This document shows, piece by piece, positions 1 through 8,461 of a stretch of 64,000 nt of DNA. The translations under genes and the position numbers were made by a program. The notes beneath the pieces were generated by a model. The model was given only the letters and a program-made list of their open reading frames with translations, ran no database searches and was not told where the DNA came from. This stretch comes from Agreia sp. VKM Ac-1783 (GTDB lineage: Bacteria; Actinomycetota; Actinomycetes; Actinomycetales; Microbacteriaceae), in assembly GCF_900177765.1 (NCBI RefSeq), contig NZ_FXWI01000001.1:248001-312000 (forward strand). The letters run 5' to 3'. Numbering within the stretch: position 1 is the first letter of the stretch; the number at the start of each line of letters is the position of its first letter.

Positions 1-57
1 CGCCAGATGGCCCTCGAGGGCACCGAGATCGAGGGATGTGTCTCTTGCGCTCTCTAG
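1..57 (+). CDS. nrdE: Class Ib ribonucleotide reductase alpha subunit NrdE, C-terminal end only
   Basis: Partial gene: the window opens inside it and only the last 18 codons plus TAG are present. The translated tail is RQMALEGTEIEGCVSCAL. A C-terminal CxxC followed by two or three residues is typical of the NrdE large subunit; the pair of cysteines relays electrons from NrdH-redoxin to the active site. The next gene on the same strand, 54 bp on, is nrdF, its usual operon partner. The call rests on this tail and the neighbour only. Confidence 0.9.
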   Translation, partial: RQMALEGTEIEGCVSCAL

Positions 58-1086
<1,029 letters not shown>

Positions 1087-1095
1087 GTCCGACGC

Positions 1096-1539
1096 GTGGT
1101 CGTCTCGTTCGAGTGCGTGACGCGCTCGACCAAGACCGAGCGCGAGATGTTCGATCTGGCGAGAAGCATCGACAGTCACACCCGGTCACAGGCCGCCTCA
1201 GGCGAGAGGGCCGTGGCCGGGGTGACTGACGGACTCATCGGTCTGGGGCAAGACGTCACGTGGAGTGCACGGCATTTCGGCATCGTCTTCAGGTTGACGA
1301 GCACCGTGACCGAATTCGATGCTCCCCACCGTTTCGTCGACGAGCAGAACCAGGGCCCGTTCGCGAGCTTTTGGCACGAGCACCGCTTCGAGCCTTCAGA
1401 AGGCGGCTCGGTGATGATCGATCGTCTCGAGTTCGCGGCGCCGTTCGGGCCTCTGGGTCGCATTGTCGAGAGGGTGGCGCTCGCTCCATATCTGCGACGC
1501 CTAATCGAAGAGCGCGGCAGGTTTCTCGCCGCGTCGTGA
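1096..1539 (+). CDS. SRPBCC-family (START-like) small protein
   Basis: 147 aa, GTG start 9 bp after nrdF. The pattern fits the SRPBCC ligand-binding fold found in polyketide-cyclase-like and cell-division-inhibitor-like proteins: an N-terminal strand (MVVSFECVTRS), a long loop with TWSARHFGIVFRLTSTVTEFD, the FxHEHRFEPSEGGSVMIDRLEF strand pair, and a long C-terminal helix (LRRLIEERGRFLAAS). The fold binds a hydrophobic ligand in a deep cavity; no ligand or reaction can be assigned here. It probably shares the nrdEF transcript and is closed by the hairpin at 1553-1619. No strong Shine-Dalgarno is seen, so the exact start is uncertain. Confidence 0.75.
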   Translation: MVVSFECVTRSTKTEREMFDLARSIDSHTRSQAASGERAVAGVTDGLIGLGQDVTWSARHFGIVFRLTSTVTEFDAPHRFVDEQNQGPFASFWHEHRFEPSEGGSVMIDRLEFAAPFGPLGRIVERVALAPYLRRLIEERGRFLAAS

Positions 1540-1552
1540 GCGCCGAATGCGC

Positions 1553-1619
1553 CGAACGCGGGTGTTCCCGCCCAGCGCAGTGGTTGCACCACCGCGGCAG
1601 GCGGGAACACCCGCGTTCG
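1553..1619. terminator. Palindrome R2 copy 1, likely bidirectional terminator
   Basis: Perfect 20-bp inverted repeat: arm 1553-1572 (core CGCGGGTGTTCCCGCC) and its reverse complement at 1600-1619, separated by 27 bp. The right arm is followed by TTTT, as expected for a rho-independent terminator reading rightwards. It lies between two convergent genes (SRPBCC protein and hxlA). The same core arms recur at 8462-8520, so it is also a member of a repeat family. Confidence 0.75.
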
Positions 1620-1635
1620 TTTTAGCGCAGGATGC

Positions 1636-2259
1636 CTAGACGATGGCTGCGCGCAGGTCTGCCGCTGCGGCTCCCACGTCCGAGGCGCTGTAGATCGCGC
1701 TTCCGGCGACGGCGACCTGGGCGCCCGACTCCTGAACCGCGGCGATGGTCGAGGCGTTGATGCCGCCGGCGACCGAGAACGGCACACCGGATGCCTTGCC
1801 GTCGTCGAGCAGGGTCGAGAACGTGAAGCCCTCCTCGGCCTGCTCGTCGAGGCCCGCGTGCATCTCGACGAACTCGGCGCCCAGGGCGACGACCTGCTTC
1901 GCGCGCTCGGGCTTATTCGCGACGCCGATCAGGTCGACGACGATGCCCTTGCCGTGCTTCTTCGCAGCCTTGACCGCGCCGACGATGGTGCTGTCACCGG
2001 CGGTGCCCAGCACGGTCACGAGGTCGGCTCCCGCGGCGAACGCGATGTCGGCCTCGAGCTCTCCGGCATCCATCGTCTTGAGGTCGGCGAAGACGATCTT
2101 GTCGGGGTGAGCGGCCTTGATGGCCGTGACGGCCGAGAGGCCGGCGCTCTTGATGAGCGGGGTGCCGAGCTCGAGGATGTCGACGTGCGGCGCGGCCGCG
2201 GCGGCCAGCTCGAGGGCGGCTTCGGTGGTGGTGGTGTCCATGGCGAACTGCAGCTTCAT
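1636..2259 (-). CDS. hxlA: 3-hexulose-6-phosphate synthase HxlA
   Basis: Aldolase that condenses formaldehyde with ribulose 5-phosphate to give 3-hexulose 6-phosphate, the first step of the ribulose monophosphate pathway; cytoplasmic. The 207-aa protein starts MKLQFAMDTTTTEAALEL, the usual family N-terminus. It shows the OMP-decarboxylase-superfamily signature ADLKTMDAGELEAD, with Asp59, Lys61 and Asp64 as metal/phosphate-site residues, and ends in the typical SVAGGIN...AVAGSAIYSA phosphate-binding strands. The frame is open further upstream, but ATG 2259 has a GAAGGA ribosome binding site and matches the family start. It is 53 bp downstream of hxlB. In a heterotroph the pair usually serves formaldehyde detoxification or pentose-phosphate supply. 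Confidence 0.93.
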   Translation of the reverse strand: MKLQFAMDTTTTEAALELAAAAAPHVDILELGTPLIKSAGLSAVTAIKAAHPDKIVFADLKTMDAGELEADIAFAAGADLVTVLGTAGDSTIVGAVKAAKKHGKGIVVDLIGVANKPERAKQVVALGAEFVEMHAGLDEQAEEGFTFSTLLDDGKASGVPFSVAGGINASTIAAVQESGAQVAVAGSAIYSASDVGAAAADLRAAIV

Positions 2260-2312
2260 TGTGTTCCTTCGGGTTGCGGATGGGAGGGGGAAGTCTGAAA
2301 AGGGGCGTGCGG

Positions 2313-2906
2313 TCATTCGAGGTTCGCGTGCCGGGGCCACAGCTCGTCGGCGGTGCGGCCCGAGCGCTGCCACAGGGTGTGGAAGAGGGCGTCGCCGACC
2401 AGCACCACCGTCTGCTCGAAGAGGCCGCCGGCGTACTGGGCGGATGCCGTCATCGACCTGTCGAGTTTGGCCGCGGCGGGCACGACGAGGGTCGCGGACG
2501 CGAGCTCTGCGAGGGGAGACTCTGTGGCGGTCGTGATGAGAGCGACGCGGGCCTTCGCCTCGACCGCGGTGCGCGCCGCGCGCACGATGCTCTCGGTCGT
2601 TCCCGAGCCGCTGGCGGTGAGCAGCACGTCGCCCTCGGTGATCGCCGGCGTGGTGGTCTCTCCGACGACGTGCACGTCGAGGCCGAGGTGCATCAGCCGC
2701 ATGGCGGTCATGCGCAGGGCGAGACCCGAGCGGCCGGCGCCGTGCACGAAGACCCTGCGGGCCCTCGCGATCTCATCGACCAGCGCATCGGCGGGGGAGA
2801 CGTCGGCGTGAGCGTCGTCGCTGGAGGTGAGCCGCTCGACGACCGATCCGAGCTCGCTGGCGATCAGGAGCAGGGAGTGGTCGAACCGTGGCACGTCTGA
2901 ACTCAT
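2313..2906 (-). CDS. hxlB: 6-phospho-3-hexuloisomerase HxlB
   Basis: SIS-domain isomerase that turns 3-hexulose 6-phosphate into fructose 6-phosphate, the second RuMP step. The 197-aa protein has the SIS core: VFVHGAGRSGLALRMTAMRLMHLG at about residues 51-74, then DVLLTASGSGTTESIV and VALITTATESPLAELA. It ends in the dimer-helix segment SAQYAGGLFEQTVVLVGDALFHTL, all standard for HxlB. It is transcribed with hxlA, which follows it, and runs divergently from the ATPase-LuxR regulator. The shared 102-bp control region suggests that regulator acts on this operon. Confidence 0.93.
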   Translation of the reverse strand: MSSDVPRFDHSLLLIASELGSVVERLTSSDDAHADVSPADALVDEIARARRVFVHGAGRSGLALRMTAMRLMHLGLDVHVVGETTTPAITEGDVLLTASGSGTTESIVRAARTAVEAKARVALITTATESPLAELASATLVVPAAAKLDRSMTASAQYAGGLFEQTVVLVGDALFHTLWQRSGRTADELWPRHANLE

Positions 2907-2960
2907 GACTCCAGTCTTGGCCGGTCGGCATCACGCTGCGCCCGCCCGTGCGGCCGGTTC

Positions 2961-3001
2961 TGCCTATACCGATGGGTAGGTGCGGCGGGGCCCGGGTAGG
3001 G
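2961..3001. promoter_or_regulatory. Candidate operator in the hxlB / regulator divergent region
   Basis: The 102-bp divergent spacer holds GGGTAGG at 2974-2980 and again at 2994-3000, exactly 20 bp apart (two helical turns). The first copy also forms an imperfect inverted repeat with CCTATACC at 2963-2970. The spacing and position between a LuxR-type regulator and its neighbour suggest operator half-sites. Nothing in the sequence proves binding. Confidence 0.35.
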
Positions 3002-3008
3002 TGGCCGG

Positions 3009-3854
3009 ATGACTGATCTCGATCACTCCGACGATGTCTCCTCTGCGTCGAGCAGGCGGTGGCGAGCCGAGCAGGCGCGTCTCTCCTCCGAGCAGACCGA
3101 TCAGCATGCCGTGGCACTCGAATCGGTACTCGCCGTGCTGAGGTCGACGCGGCTCGACGACCGCGCATCCCGCGCCATGGCGATCGAGGTGGCGGCATCC
3201 GCTCTGGTGGGTCTGCGCACCGCGAGCGACGAGCGGTGGAGCGCCCAACTGGAGCCCGTGGTCGGAGCGTTCGCCCGGCTGCGCAGCGATCTGAGGCCGC
3301 TCGTGCGCTTCGGTGACCTCGACGTGCAATTCGTCGAGCCGCCGTCGACCGGCCGGGCTCTTCCCGGCGAGGTCGCACACGCGGCACGCGCGATCGTGCG
3401 CAGCGCCGTGCTGGCCCTCGTCGATGCCGGCGAGAGTCGCAAAGTTCGCATCCAGTGGGACTGCGACGGCCTGAACCTGCTCATCGGAATCCGCGACGAC
3501 GGGGCAGGCGAGCTCACCCCGCACGACGACTCGCTGCGGCCCATCGCCGAACGCGTCACCGCGCTGAACGGCGGCCTCGACGTGACGGCCACGCCCGGAT
3601 GGGGATCTTCGGTCGAGATCACGCTCCCGCTTGATCCCCCCGCCGTGCCCGAGCCCCTCGCCGACGTCGTCTCGTTCTCACCCCGGGAGCGGGAGGTGCT
3701 GAAGCTGGTGGCGTCGGGAGCTCAGAACCGTGCGATCGCCGAACAGCTGGGCGTCAGCGCCAACACCGTGAAGTTCCACGTGTCGAACGTGCTGCGCAAG
3801 GCCGGCGTGCGCACGCGCGGCGAGCTCGTCGCGCTGAGCCGCACGACTCCGTAA
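3009..3854 (+). CDS. Regulator with a histidine-kinase-like ATPase module and a LuxR HTH
   Basis: 281-aa transcription factor. The N-terminal ~110 residues are helical with no recognised domain. A degenerate HATPase_c fold follows: helix AARAIVRSAVLALVDAG (about 126-142, N-box position), IRDDGAG (about 161-167, G1-like), and LNGGLDVTATPGWGSSVEITLPL (about 189-211, G2-like). The C-terminus is a clear LuxR/GerE helix-turn-helix, FSPREREVLKLVASGAQNRAIAEQLGVSANTVKFHVSNVLRKAGV (about 222-266). There is no receiver domain and no obvious phospho-acceptor His box. It resembles a kinase ATPase core joined directly to a response-regulator output. It is divergent from hxlBA and probably regulates it; the signal is unknown. 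Confidence 0.85.
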   Translation: MTDLDHSDDVSSASSRRWRAEQARLSSEQTDQHAVALESVLAVLRSTRLDDRASRAMAIEVAASALVGLRTASDERWSAQLEPVVGAFARLRSDLRPLVRFGDLDVQFVEPPSTGRALPGEVAHAARAIVRSAVLALVDAGESRKVRIQWDCDGLNLLIGIRDDGAGELTPHDDSLRPIAERVTALNGGLDVTATPGWGSSVEITLPLDPPAVPEPLADVVSFSPREREVLKLVASGAQNRAIAEQLGVSANTVKFHVSNVLRKAGVRTRGELVALSRTTP

Positions 3855-3859
3855 CGCGG

Positions 3860-5272
3860 TCAGTCCGCCGCGATGTCGGGTCGAGGCTCGGCCAGCAGCG
3901 CCCGCGCCGCCATGCCGATCACCGCGCTATAGGTGGGATAGGCGAAGCGTACGTTGGCCAGCGTCGACACGTCGACCCCCGCAGCCATCGCCGTGGTCAC
4001 CGACTGGATGACCTCGATCGCGTTCTCGCCGACCGCGTGCGCTCCGAGGATGAGTTCGCGTCGAGGGTCGGCGATGAGCTTCAGGAAGCCGGTCTCCCGA
4101 TCGTCGATGACCGCGCGGTCGACGGCCGAGAACTGCACCGTCGCGACCACGCACGTGATGTCGCGCCCTCGGGCCTGTTCCTCGGTAAGTCCCACTCCCG
4201 CGTAGTCAGGGTCGGTGAATCCGCCGGCCGGCAGCAGGTGGTGCGGGGTGCGTCGATTCGCGCCCAACACGGCGTTCTCGGCCGCAGCCTCGCCCTCGAA
4301 CTGCGCGGCCTGCACCAGCATGTCGCGACCGTTCGCGTCTCCGACGGCGAAGATGTGCGGCACGACCGTGCGGAAGTACGCGTCGGCGGGAATGGCCGAG
4401 CGCACCACCTCGACGCCCGCCTTCTCGAGACCCAGGTCCTCGACGTCTGCCGGCCATCCGGTCGCCATGATGACAGCATCGAAATCGGCAGACAACGAGC
4501 CGCCGTCCTGCCGCCACGACAGCGTGATGCTTTCGTCGGATGCCCGGGCGAGGCCGTCGACGCCGTCGATGCCCGTGCGCACGTCGATTCCCTGCGCGAC
4601 GAAGGCGGCAGACACGGCCTCGGAGACCGACGGATCGGAGGGCATGAGTACTCGTGGAGCAAGGTCGAGGACGGTGACCTCGGAGCCGAACGAGCTGAAC
4701 ACCGTGACCAGCTGGGCGCCTGTGTTGCCCGCTCCGATGACGGCGACGCGACGGGGGAGGGCCGGCAGGTCGAGGACGTGCTCGGGAACGGTGGCGAGCT
4801 CTGCGCCGGGGATCGGCAGCCGCCTCGAGTGGCCGCCGACGCAGACGAGGATCGACGAGGCGGTGATGCGGCGTCCGCTGTCGAGCACGAGGGTCGAATC
4901 GTCGGCGAAACGGGCTCGCCCCTCGTGAATGAGATGGATGCCCGCCTCGGCGAATCGTTCGGCCTCGCGTTTGATGGAGCGCACCCGATCGACGCGCTCG
5001 CGCACGCGCGCCACCGTGGTCGTCCAGTCGATCGTGGGAGCTGCGACCTCGACGCCGTACACATCGGCGTTCCGGGTCTCTCTGATCAGGCGGGCGGTCT
5101 TGGCGAGCACACGCGTGGGAACGCAGCCCGTGTTCACACACGTGCCGCCGACTCGCTCCGCCTCGAGAACGACGACGCTCGCGCCGAGCTCGGCGGCACG
5201 GAGGGCGGCGGCGGTTCCGGCGGGGCCAGCGCCGATCACGGCCACGTCGTAGTGATCCCTGTAGTCAGTCAT
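3860..5272 (-). CDS. Pyridine-nucleotide-disulfide oxidoreductase (lipoamide-dehydrogenase/mercuric-reductase-like)
   Basis: 470-aa FAD-dependent oxidoreductase. Residues 14-19 (GAGPAG) form the FAD site. VGGTCVNTGCVP carries the redox disulfide Cys45/Cys50. GAGNTGAQL near residue 178 is the NAD(P) site and FAVGDANGRDM the second FAD motif. The C-terminal dimer domain is complete, but the usual His-Pro-Thr catalytic segment reads FAYPTYSAVIGMAARALL, so the His-Glu proton relay of lipoamide dehydrogenase and glutathione reductase is missing. There is also no mercuric-reductase Cys-Cys tail. The substrate is therefore unknown; a small disulfide or quinone is possible. The frame runs far upstream, but ATG 5272 gives the family N-terminus (MTDYRDHYDVAVIGAGPAG). 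Confidence 0.88.
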   Translation of the reverse strand: MTDYRDHYDVAVIGAGPAGTAAALRAAELGASVVVLEAERVGGTCVNTGCVPTRVLAKTARLIRETRNADVYGVEVAAPTIDWTTTVARVRERVDRVRSIKREAERFAEAGIHLIHEGRARFADDSTLVLDSGRRITASSILVCVGGHSRRLPIPGAELATVPEHVLDLPALPRRVAVIGAGNTGAQLVTVFSSFGSEVTVLDLAPRVLMPSDPSVSEAVSAAFVAQGIDVRTGIDGVDGLARASDESITLSWRQDGGSLSADFDAVIMATGWPADVEDLGLEKAGVEVVRSAIPADAYFRTVVPHIFAVGDANGRDMLVQAAQFEGEAAAENAVLGANRRTPHHLLPAGGFTDPDYAGVGLTEEQARGRDITCVVATVQFSAVDRAVIDDRETGFLKLIADPRRELILGAHAVGENAIEVIQSVTTAMAAGVDVSTLANVRFAYPTYSAVIGMAARALLAEPRPDIAAD

Positions 5273-5500
5273 GGTGGGAGAGTAGCGCGGCCGAGCACGA
5301 ACGCGGCGGGGTTGCGCGCGAAACGGTGCAGCTGGGGGCTGACCTCGTCGTATAGCGACGCCGACAAACCAGGGCTGAACAGAATCGCAATGGGGGCGCC
5401 GCGAGGCTAAGGCCAGCGTATGATTCTGAAGTCGTCCGCACCCGGGCTTCGTTCGCGCGAGATCTCTGCGCGGCTGGTTTTGATTCTGAAAGGCCCGTTC
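5273..5500. promoter_or_regulatory. Divergent control region with a TGATTCTGAA direct repeat
   Basis: 228 bp between the flavoprotein and the MFS exporter. TGATTCTGAA occurs at 5421-5430 and 5481-5490, exactly 60 bp apart. The second copy abuts the GAAAGG ribosome binding site of the exporter. This may be a repressor site pair, or a duplicated leader. No convincing -35/-10 pair was identified. Confidence 0.35.
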
Positions 5501-6988
5501 GTGGCTGAAACTGTCCGGGGCGACAACCCCACCTCCTCCTCTGCTCCCGTCGTCTCGCGCCGGGCATGGCAGGCTCTCATCGTTCTGCTCGCCGGCATGT
5601 TCATGGCGCTGCTCGACACCACAATCGTCAACGTGGCCCTGCCCACGATCCGCACCACGCTCGACGCCAGCGAGGGCACGCTCTCGTGGATCATCTCCGG
5701 CTATGCGCTCGCATTCGGCCTCGCGCTGATCCCCGCCGGCCGCGTGGGTGACCGCATCGGGCACAAGTGGGTGTTCTTCACCGGCTTGGCCCTCTTCACC
5801 ATCGCCAGCCTCTTCTGCGGGCTCGCACAGAACGATCTGCAGTTGGTCATCGCGCGCGTCGTTCAGGGCCTCGCGGGCGGTATGTTCGTGCCCGCGGTCA
5901 CCGCGTTCATCCAGCTCCTCTTCCCCGGTCGCGTGCGCGGCAAGGCGTTCGCCATCATGGGCGCCGTCATCGGAGTCTCTTCCGCGCTCGGTCCGATCAT
6001 CGGTGGCCTGCTCATCCAGGCCTTCGGCGAGACCGACGGATGGCGGCTCGTGTTCTGGGTCAACCTGCCCATCGGCATAGCGACTCTCGTAGCGGCGGCC
6101 ATCCTGCTGCCCAAGCAGAGCGACGAAGAGGCGAGCCACGCCGACCGCTCGGGTCTCGACTGGATCGGCCTCGTACTGGTCTCGGCGAGCCTCATCGCCC
6201 TGCTCGTTCCGCTGATCGAGGGGCAAGACACGGGTTGGCCGCTCTGGACGATCCTGTCGCTCGTCGCCGGTGTGCTGCTCATGGTCGCGTTCGGCGCGTG
6301 GGAGGTGGCCTACTCGAAGCGAGGCCGCAGCCCGCTCGTGCCGCCGCGGCTGTTCTCGCACCCGGCATTCACTGGCGGAGTCATCCTCGCCCTGGTCTAC
6401 TTCGCGGCCTTCACCAGCATCTTCTTCACGATCTCGATCCTCTGGCAGTCGGGCCTCGGCCACACGGCTCTCGAGTCGGGCATCGTGTCCATTCCGTTCG
6501 CGATCGGAAGCATCGTGGGCAGCTCGCAGAGCAACAGGCTGACCCAGCGCCTGGGTCGCACCGTGCTCATCATCGGCACCCTGCTGGTCGTCGTCGGTCT
6601 GGCGTGGCTGTGGCTCGTGCTGCTGCTCACCAATGCCGCCGACCTCACCAACTGGCTGCTCATCGCGCCGCTGCTGATCGCCGGACTCGGCAACGGACTC
6701 TTCATCGCCCCGAACGCGCAGTTCATAGTCGCGACCGTCGACCCGCGCGAGGCCGGAGCCGCCAGCGGCGTGATCGGTGCCGTGCAGCGCATCGGAAGCG
6801 CCGTCGGCATCGCGGTGATCGGCAGCGTGTTCTTCGGCAGTCTGGTGATCGGCGGCAAGACAGCGGATGCGGTGGCCACCGGATTCACGGACGCTGCGGC
6901 CGCCGCGATGGTCGTCTCACTCGGCTTCGCGGTGCTCGCGTTCCTGCTGGTCTTCGCGCTTCCGCGCCGCACCAACACGGGACACTGA
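5501..6988 (+). CDS. DHA2-family (EmrB/QacA-type) MFS drug exporter, 14 TM
   Basis: Proton-driven multidrug efflux protein of the inner membrane. Visible family motifs: MALLDTTIVNVALP (motif D1, TM1), GRVGDRIGHKWVF (motif A, loop 2-3), GVSSALGPIIGGLL (motif C, TM5) and WRLVFWVNLPIG (TM6). Further hydrophobic segments to the C-terminus are consistent with 14 helices. The frame opens at 5420, but GTG 5501 (VAETVRGDNP) has GAAAGG 7-8 nt upstream, so 495 aa is preferred over 522. It is divergent from the flavoprotein. The substrate is not predictable. The hairpin at 6989-7007 directly after the stop may terminate it. Confidence 0.9.
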   Translation: MAETVRGDNPTSSSAPVVSRRAWQALIVLLAGMFMALLDTTIVNVALPTIRTTLDASEGTLSWIISGYALAFGLALIPAGRVGDRIGHKWVFFTGLALFTIASLFCGLAQNDLQLVIARVVQGLAGGMFVPAVTAFIQLLFPGRVRGKAFAIMGAVIGVSSALGPIIGGLLIQAFGETDGWRLVFWVNLPIGIATLVAAAILLPKQSDEEASHADRSGLDWIGLVLVSASLIALLVPLIEGQDTGWPLWTILSLVAGVLLMVAFGAWEVAYSKRGRSPLVPPRLFSHPAFTGGVILALVYFAAFTSIFFTISILWQSGLGHTALESGIVSIPFAIGSIVGSSQSNRLTQRLGRTVLIIGTLLVVVGLAWLWLVLLLTNAADLTNWLLIAPLLIAGLGNGLFIAPNAQFIVATVDPREAGAASGVIGAVQRIGSAVGIAVIGSVFFGSLVIGGKTADAVATGFTDAAAAAMVVSLGFAVLAFLLVFALPRRTNTGH

Positions 6989-7007
6989 CCCGCTCGCGCT
7001 GAGCGGG
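6989..7007 (+). terminator. Short hairpin after the MFS exporter
   Basis: CCCGCTC (6989-6995) pairs with GAGCGGG (7001-7007) across a 5-nt loop immediately after the stop codon. There is no T-run, so it is a weak candidate terminator or RNA-stabilising hairpin. Confidence 0.4.
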
Positions 7008-7028
7008 TAGCGCTCGCGATGCAGGAGC

Positions 7029-7096
7029 AGCGCGTATCGAGATCGCCCGTGGGGGGGGTCTCGATACGCTCGTTCCTCGCTACTCGACCAGCGCAG
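7029..7096. repeat. R1 repeat, intergenic copy
   Basis: Contains GCGTATCGAGATC, then after a G-run GGTCTCGATACGCTCG, TTCCTCGCTACTCGACCAGC and GCA. These are the recurring blocks of a dispersed repeat seen at 10681-10775, 13411-13535, 15808-15908, 21172-21229 and 25151-25243. It lies between convergent genes. Confidence 0.7.
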
Positions 7097-7108
7097 AGCG
7101 CGAGGAGA

Positions 7109-7501
7109 TCAGGCGGAGCGGGCCTCGTCGTAGGTGGCGCGGGACGTGCCGATCTCGAGCGCGGATGTCTCGAGCAGGTCGGCGAGGGTGCGCAGGTTCT
7201 CGGCGACGAGGGCTCCGAGGTCGGTGAGGGAGTACTCCACGCGGGGCGGAATAGTGGAGTGCACCTCGCGCGTGACCATTCCGTCGCGCTCGAGCGTCTG
7301 GAGCGTCTGAGAGAGCATCTTCTCGCTGACTCCCTCGACCTTGCGTCGAAGCGCGTTGAAGCGGAAGTCGCCCTCGCCGAGCGCGAGGAGGGCGAGGCTC
7401 GACCATTTCGTCGACACGTCTTCGAGGGCGGCGCGAGACATGCAGGCGCGCGCGAAGACAGAGGTCACGAGCTCGTTGCTCGGAGTTTCCTGATCTGTCA
7501 T
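7109..7501 (-). CDS. HxlR-family winged-helix transcriptional regulator
   Basis: 130-aa DNA-binding protein. Core features: CMSRAALEDVSTKWSSLALLAL near the N-terminus with the conserved cysteine, FNALRRKVEGVSEKMLSQTLQTLERDGMV (recognition helix) and REVHSTIPPRVEYSLTDLGALV (wing). These match the HxlR/YtfH/MarR-like family, which often senses reactive electrophiles or quinones through the N-terminal cysteine. The frame opens at 7528, but ATG 7501 (MTDQETPSNELV) fits better. It is divergent from the quinone reductase gene across 87 bp, the same arrangement as E. coli ytfH-ytfG, so it very probably represses that gene. Its 3' end abuts an R1 repeat. Confidence 0.9.
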   Translation of the reverse strand: MTDQETPSNELVTSVFARACMSRAALEDVSTKWSSLALLALGEGDFRFNALRRKVEGVSEKMLSQTLQTLERDGMVTREVHSTIPPRVEYSLTDLGALVAENLRTLADLLETSALEIGTSRATYDEARSA

Positions 7502-7588
7502 GTATTCATCGTAGCGCGTGCTGCGCATTCGTGGGTACTGTGTAATAGTTAGTGCTACAGGAATGAAAGCCGCGACAAAGGAGAAATC
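7502..7588. promoter_or_regulatory. HxlR/quinone-reductase divergent promoter region
   Basis: 87-bp divergent spacer. The A+T-richest patch in this area is TGTGTAATAGTTAGTGC at about 7540-7556, followed by AAAGGAGAAATC, a strong ribosome binding site for the rightward gene. By analogy with other HxlR pairs the A+T-rich patch is the likely operator and promoter. No exact palindrome is present. Confidence 0.4.
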
Positions 7589-8449
7589 ATGACCACATAC
7601 GCCGTCACCGGAGCATCAGGACCGTTCGGCCGCCACGCCATCGACGCGCTCATCGAGTCGGGAGTCGTCCCGAGCGACATCGTCGCCCTCGTTCGCACCC
7701 CCTCGAAGGTCGCCGACCTCGCCGAGCAGGGCGTTCAGGTTCGCACGGCCGACTACTCGGCTCCCGACACTCTCCCCGAGGCGCTCGCGGGCGTCGACGC
7801 TCTGCTGCTGGTTTCCGGCAGCGAGGTGGGCCAGCGCGTCGCACAGCACAGCAACGTCATCGACGCGGCCAAGGCCGCCGGGGTCTCGCGCATCGTCTAC
7901 ACGAGCGTGCTGCGCGCCGACACCTCCGAGCTGATTCTGGCCGCCGAGCACAAGGCGACCGAAGAGGCGCTGCGGGCATCCGGCGTCGCCTTCACCATTC
8001 TGCGCAACGGCTGGTACATCGAGAACTATCTCGGCCAGGTCGAGCAGTCCAAGGCCATGGGCGAGATCGTCGGCGCCTCGGGTGACGGCCGTATCTCGGC
8101 CGCGACCCGCGCTGACTTCGCAGCCGCAGCAGCAGCGGCCCTCGTGCAGCCCGGCCACGAGAACGCGGTCTATGAGCTGGGCGGCGCTCCCACTTTCACG
8201 ATGACCGAGTTCGCGGCGGCCCTGTCGGCGGCGACGGGTGCGACCATCGTCTACCGCGATGTGACCCCCGAAGAGCACACGGCGATCCTCGAGAGCGTCG
8301 GACTCGACGCGGGAACGGCCGGCTTCGTGACCGCTCTCGAGGTCGGAACGAAGCGCGGCGACCTGTTCACCGACTCCGACGACCTGCAGCGCCTGCTTGG
8401 CCGCGAGTCGACCCCTCTCGCGGAAGCCCTCGCGTCTGCCGTCAAGTAA
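7589..8449 (+). CDS. NmrA-like NAD(P)H:quinone oxidoreductase (QorB/YtfG type)
   Basis: 286-aa atypical short-chain dehydrogenase. The N-terminal TGASGPFGRHAIDAL is the NAD(P)-binding glycine motif. VDALLLVSGSEVGQRVAQHSNVIDAAKAAGVSRIVYTSVLRAD follows, then ILRNGWYIENYL, the family substrate-pocket segment. Homologues reduce quinones with NADPH and are induced by electrophile stress. The divergent HxlR regulator supports that role. ATG 7589 has AAAGGAG at ideal spacing. The gene ends just before R2 palindrome copy 2. Confidence 0.88.
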   Translation: MTTYAVTGASGPFGRHAIDALIESGVVPSDIVALVRTPSKVADLAEQGVQVRTADYSAPDTLPEALAGVDALLLVSGSEVGQRVAQHSNVIDAAKAAGVSRIVYTSVLRADTSELILAAEHKATEEALRASGVAFTILRNGWYIENYLGQVEQSKAMGEIVGASGDGRISAATRADFAAAAAAALVQPGHENAVYELGGAPTFTMTEFAAALSAATGATIVYRDVTPEEHTAILESVGLDAGTAGFVTALEVGTKRGDLFTDSDDLQRLLGRESTPLAEALASAVK

Positions 8450-8461
8450 GGCCGACTCGAA

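Noticed and set aside
4037-5410. 457-codon plus-strand frame over the flavoprotein
   Set aside because: Antisense to a gene with clear FAD and disulfide motifs; its own translation is low-complexity Arg/Gly/Ala.
5273-6463. N-terminal extension of the flavoprotein to 867 codons
   Set aside because: The extension is antisense to the MFS exporter, and family similarity begins exactly at ATG 5272.
7029-7096. R1 repeats as a CRISPR array
   Set aside because: Copies are scattered over 18 kb, in both orientations, without regular spacers, and no cas genes are present.
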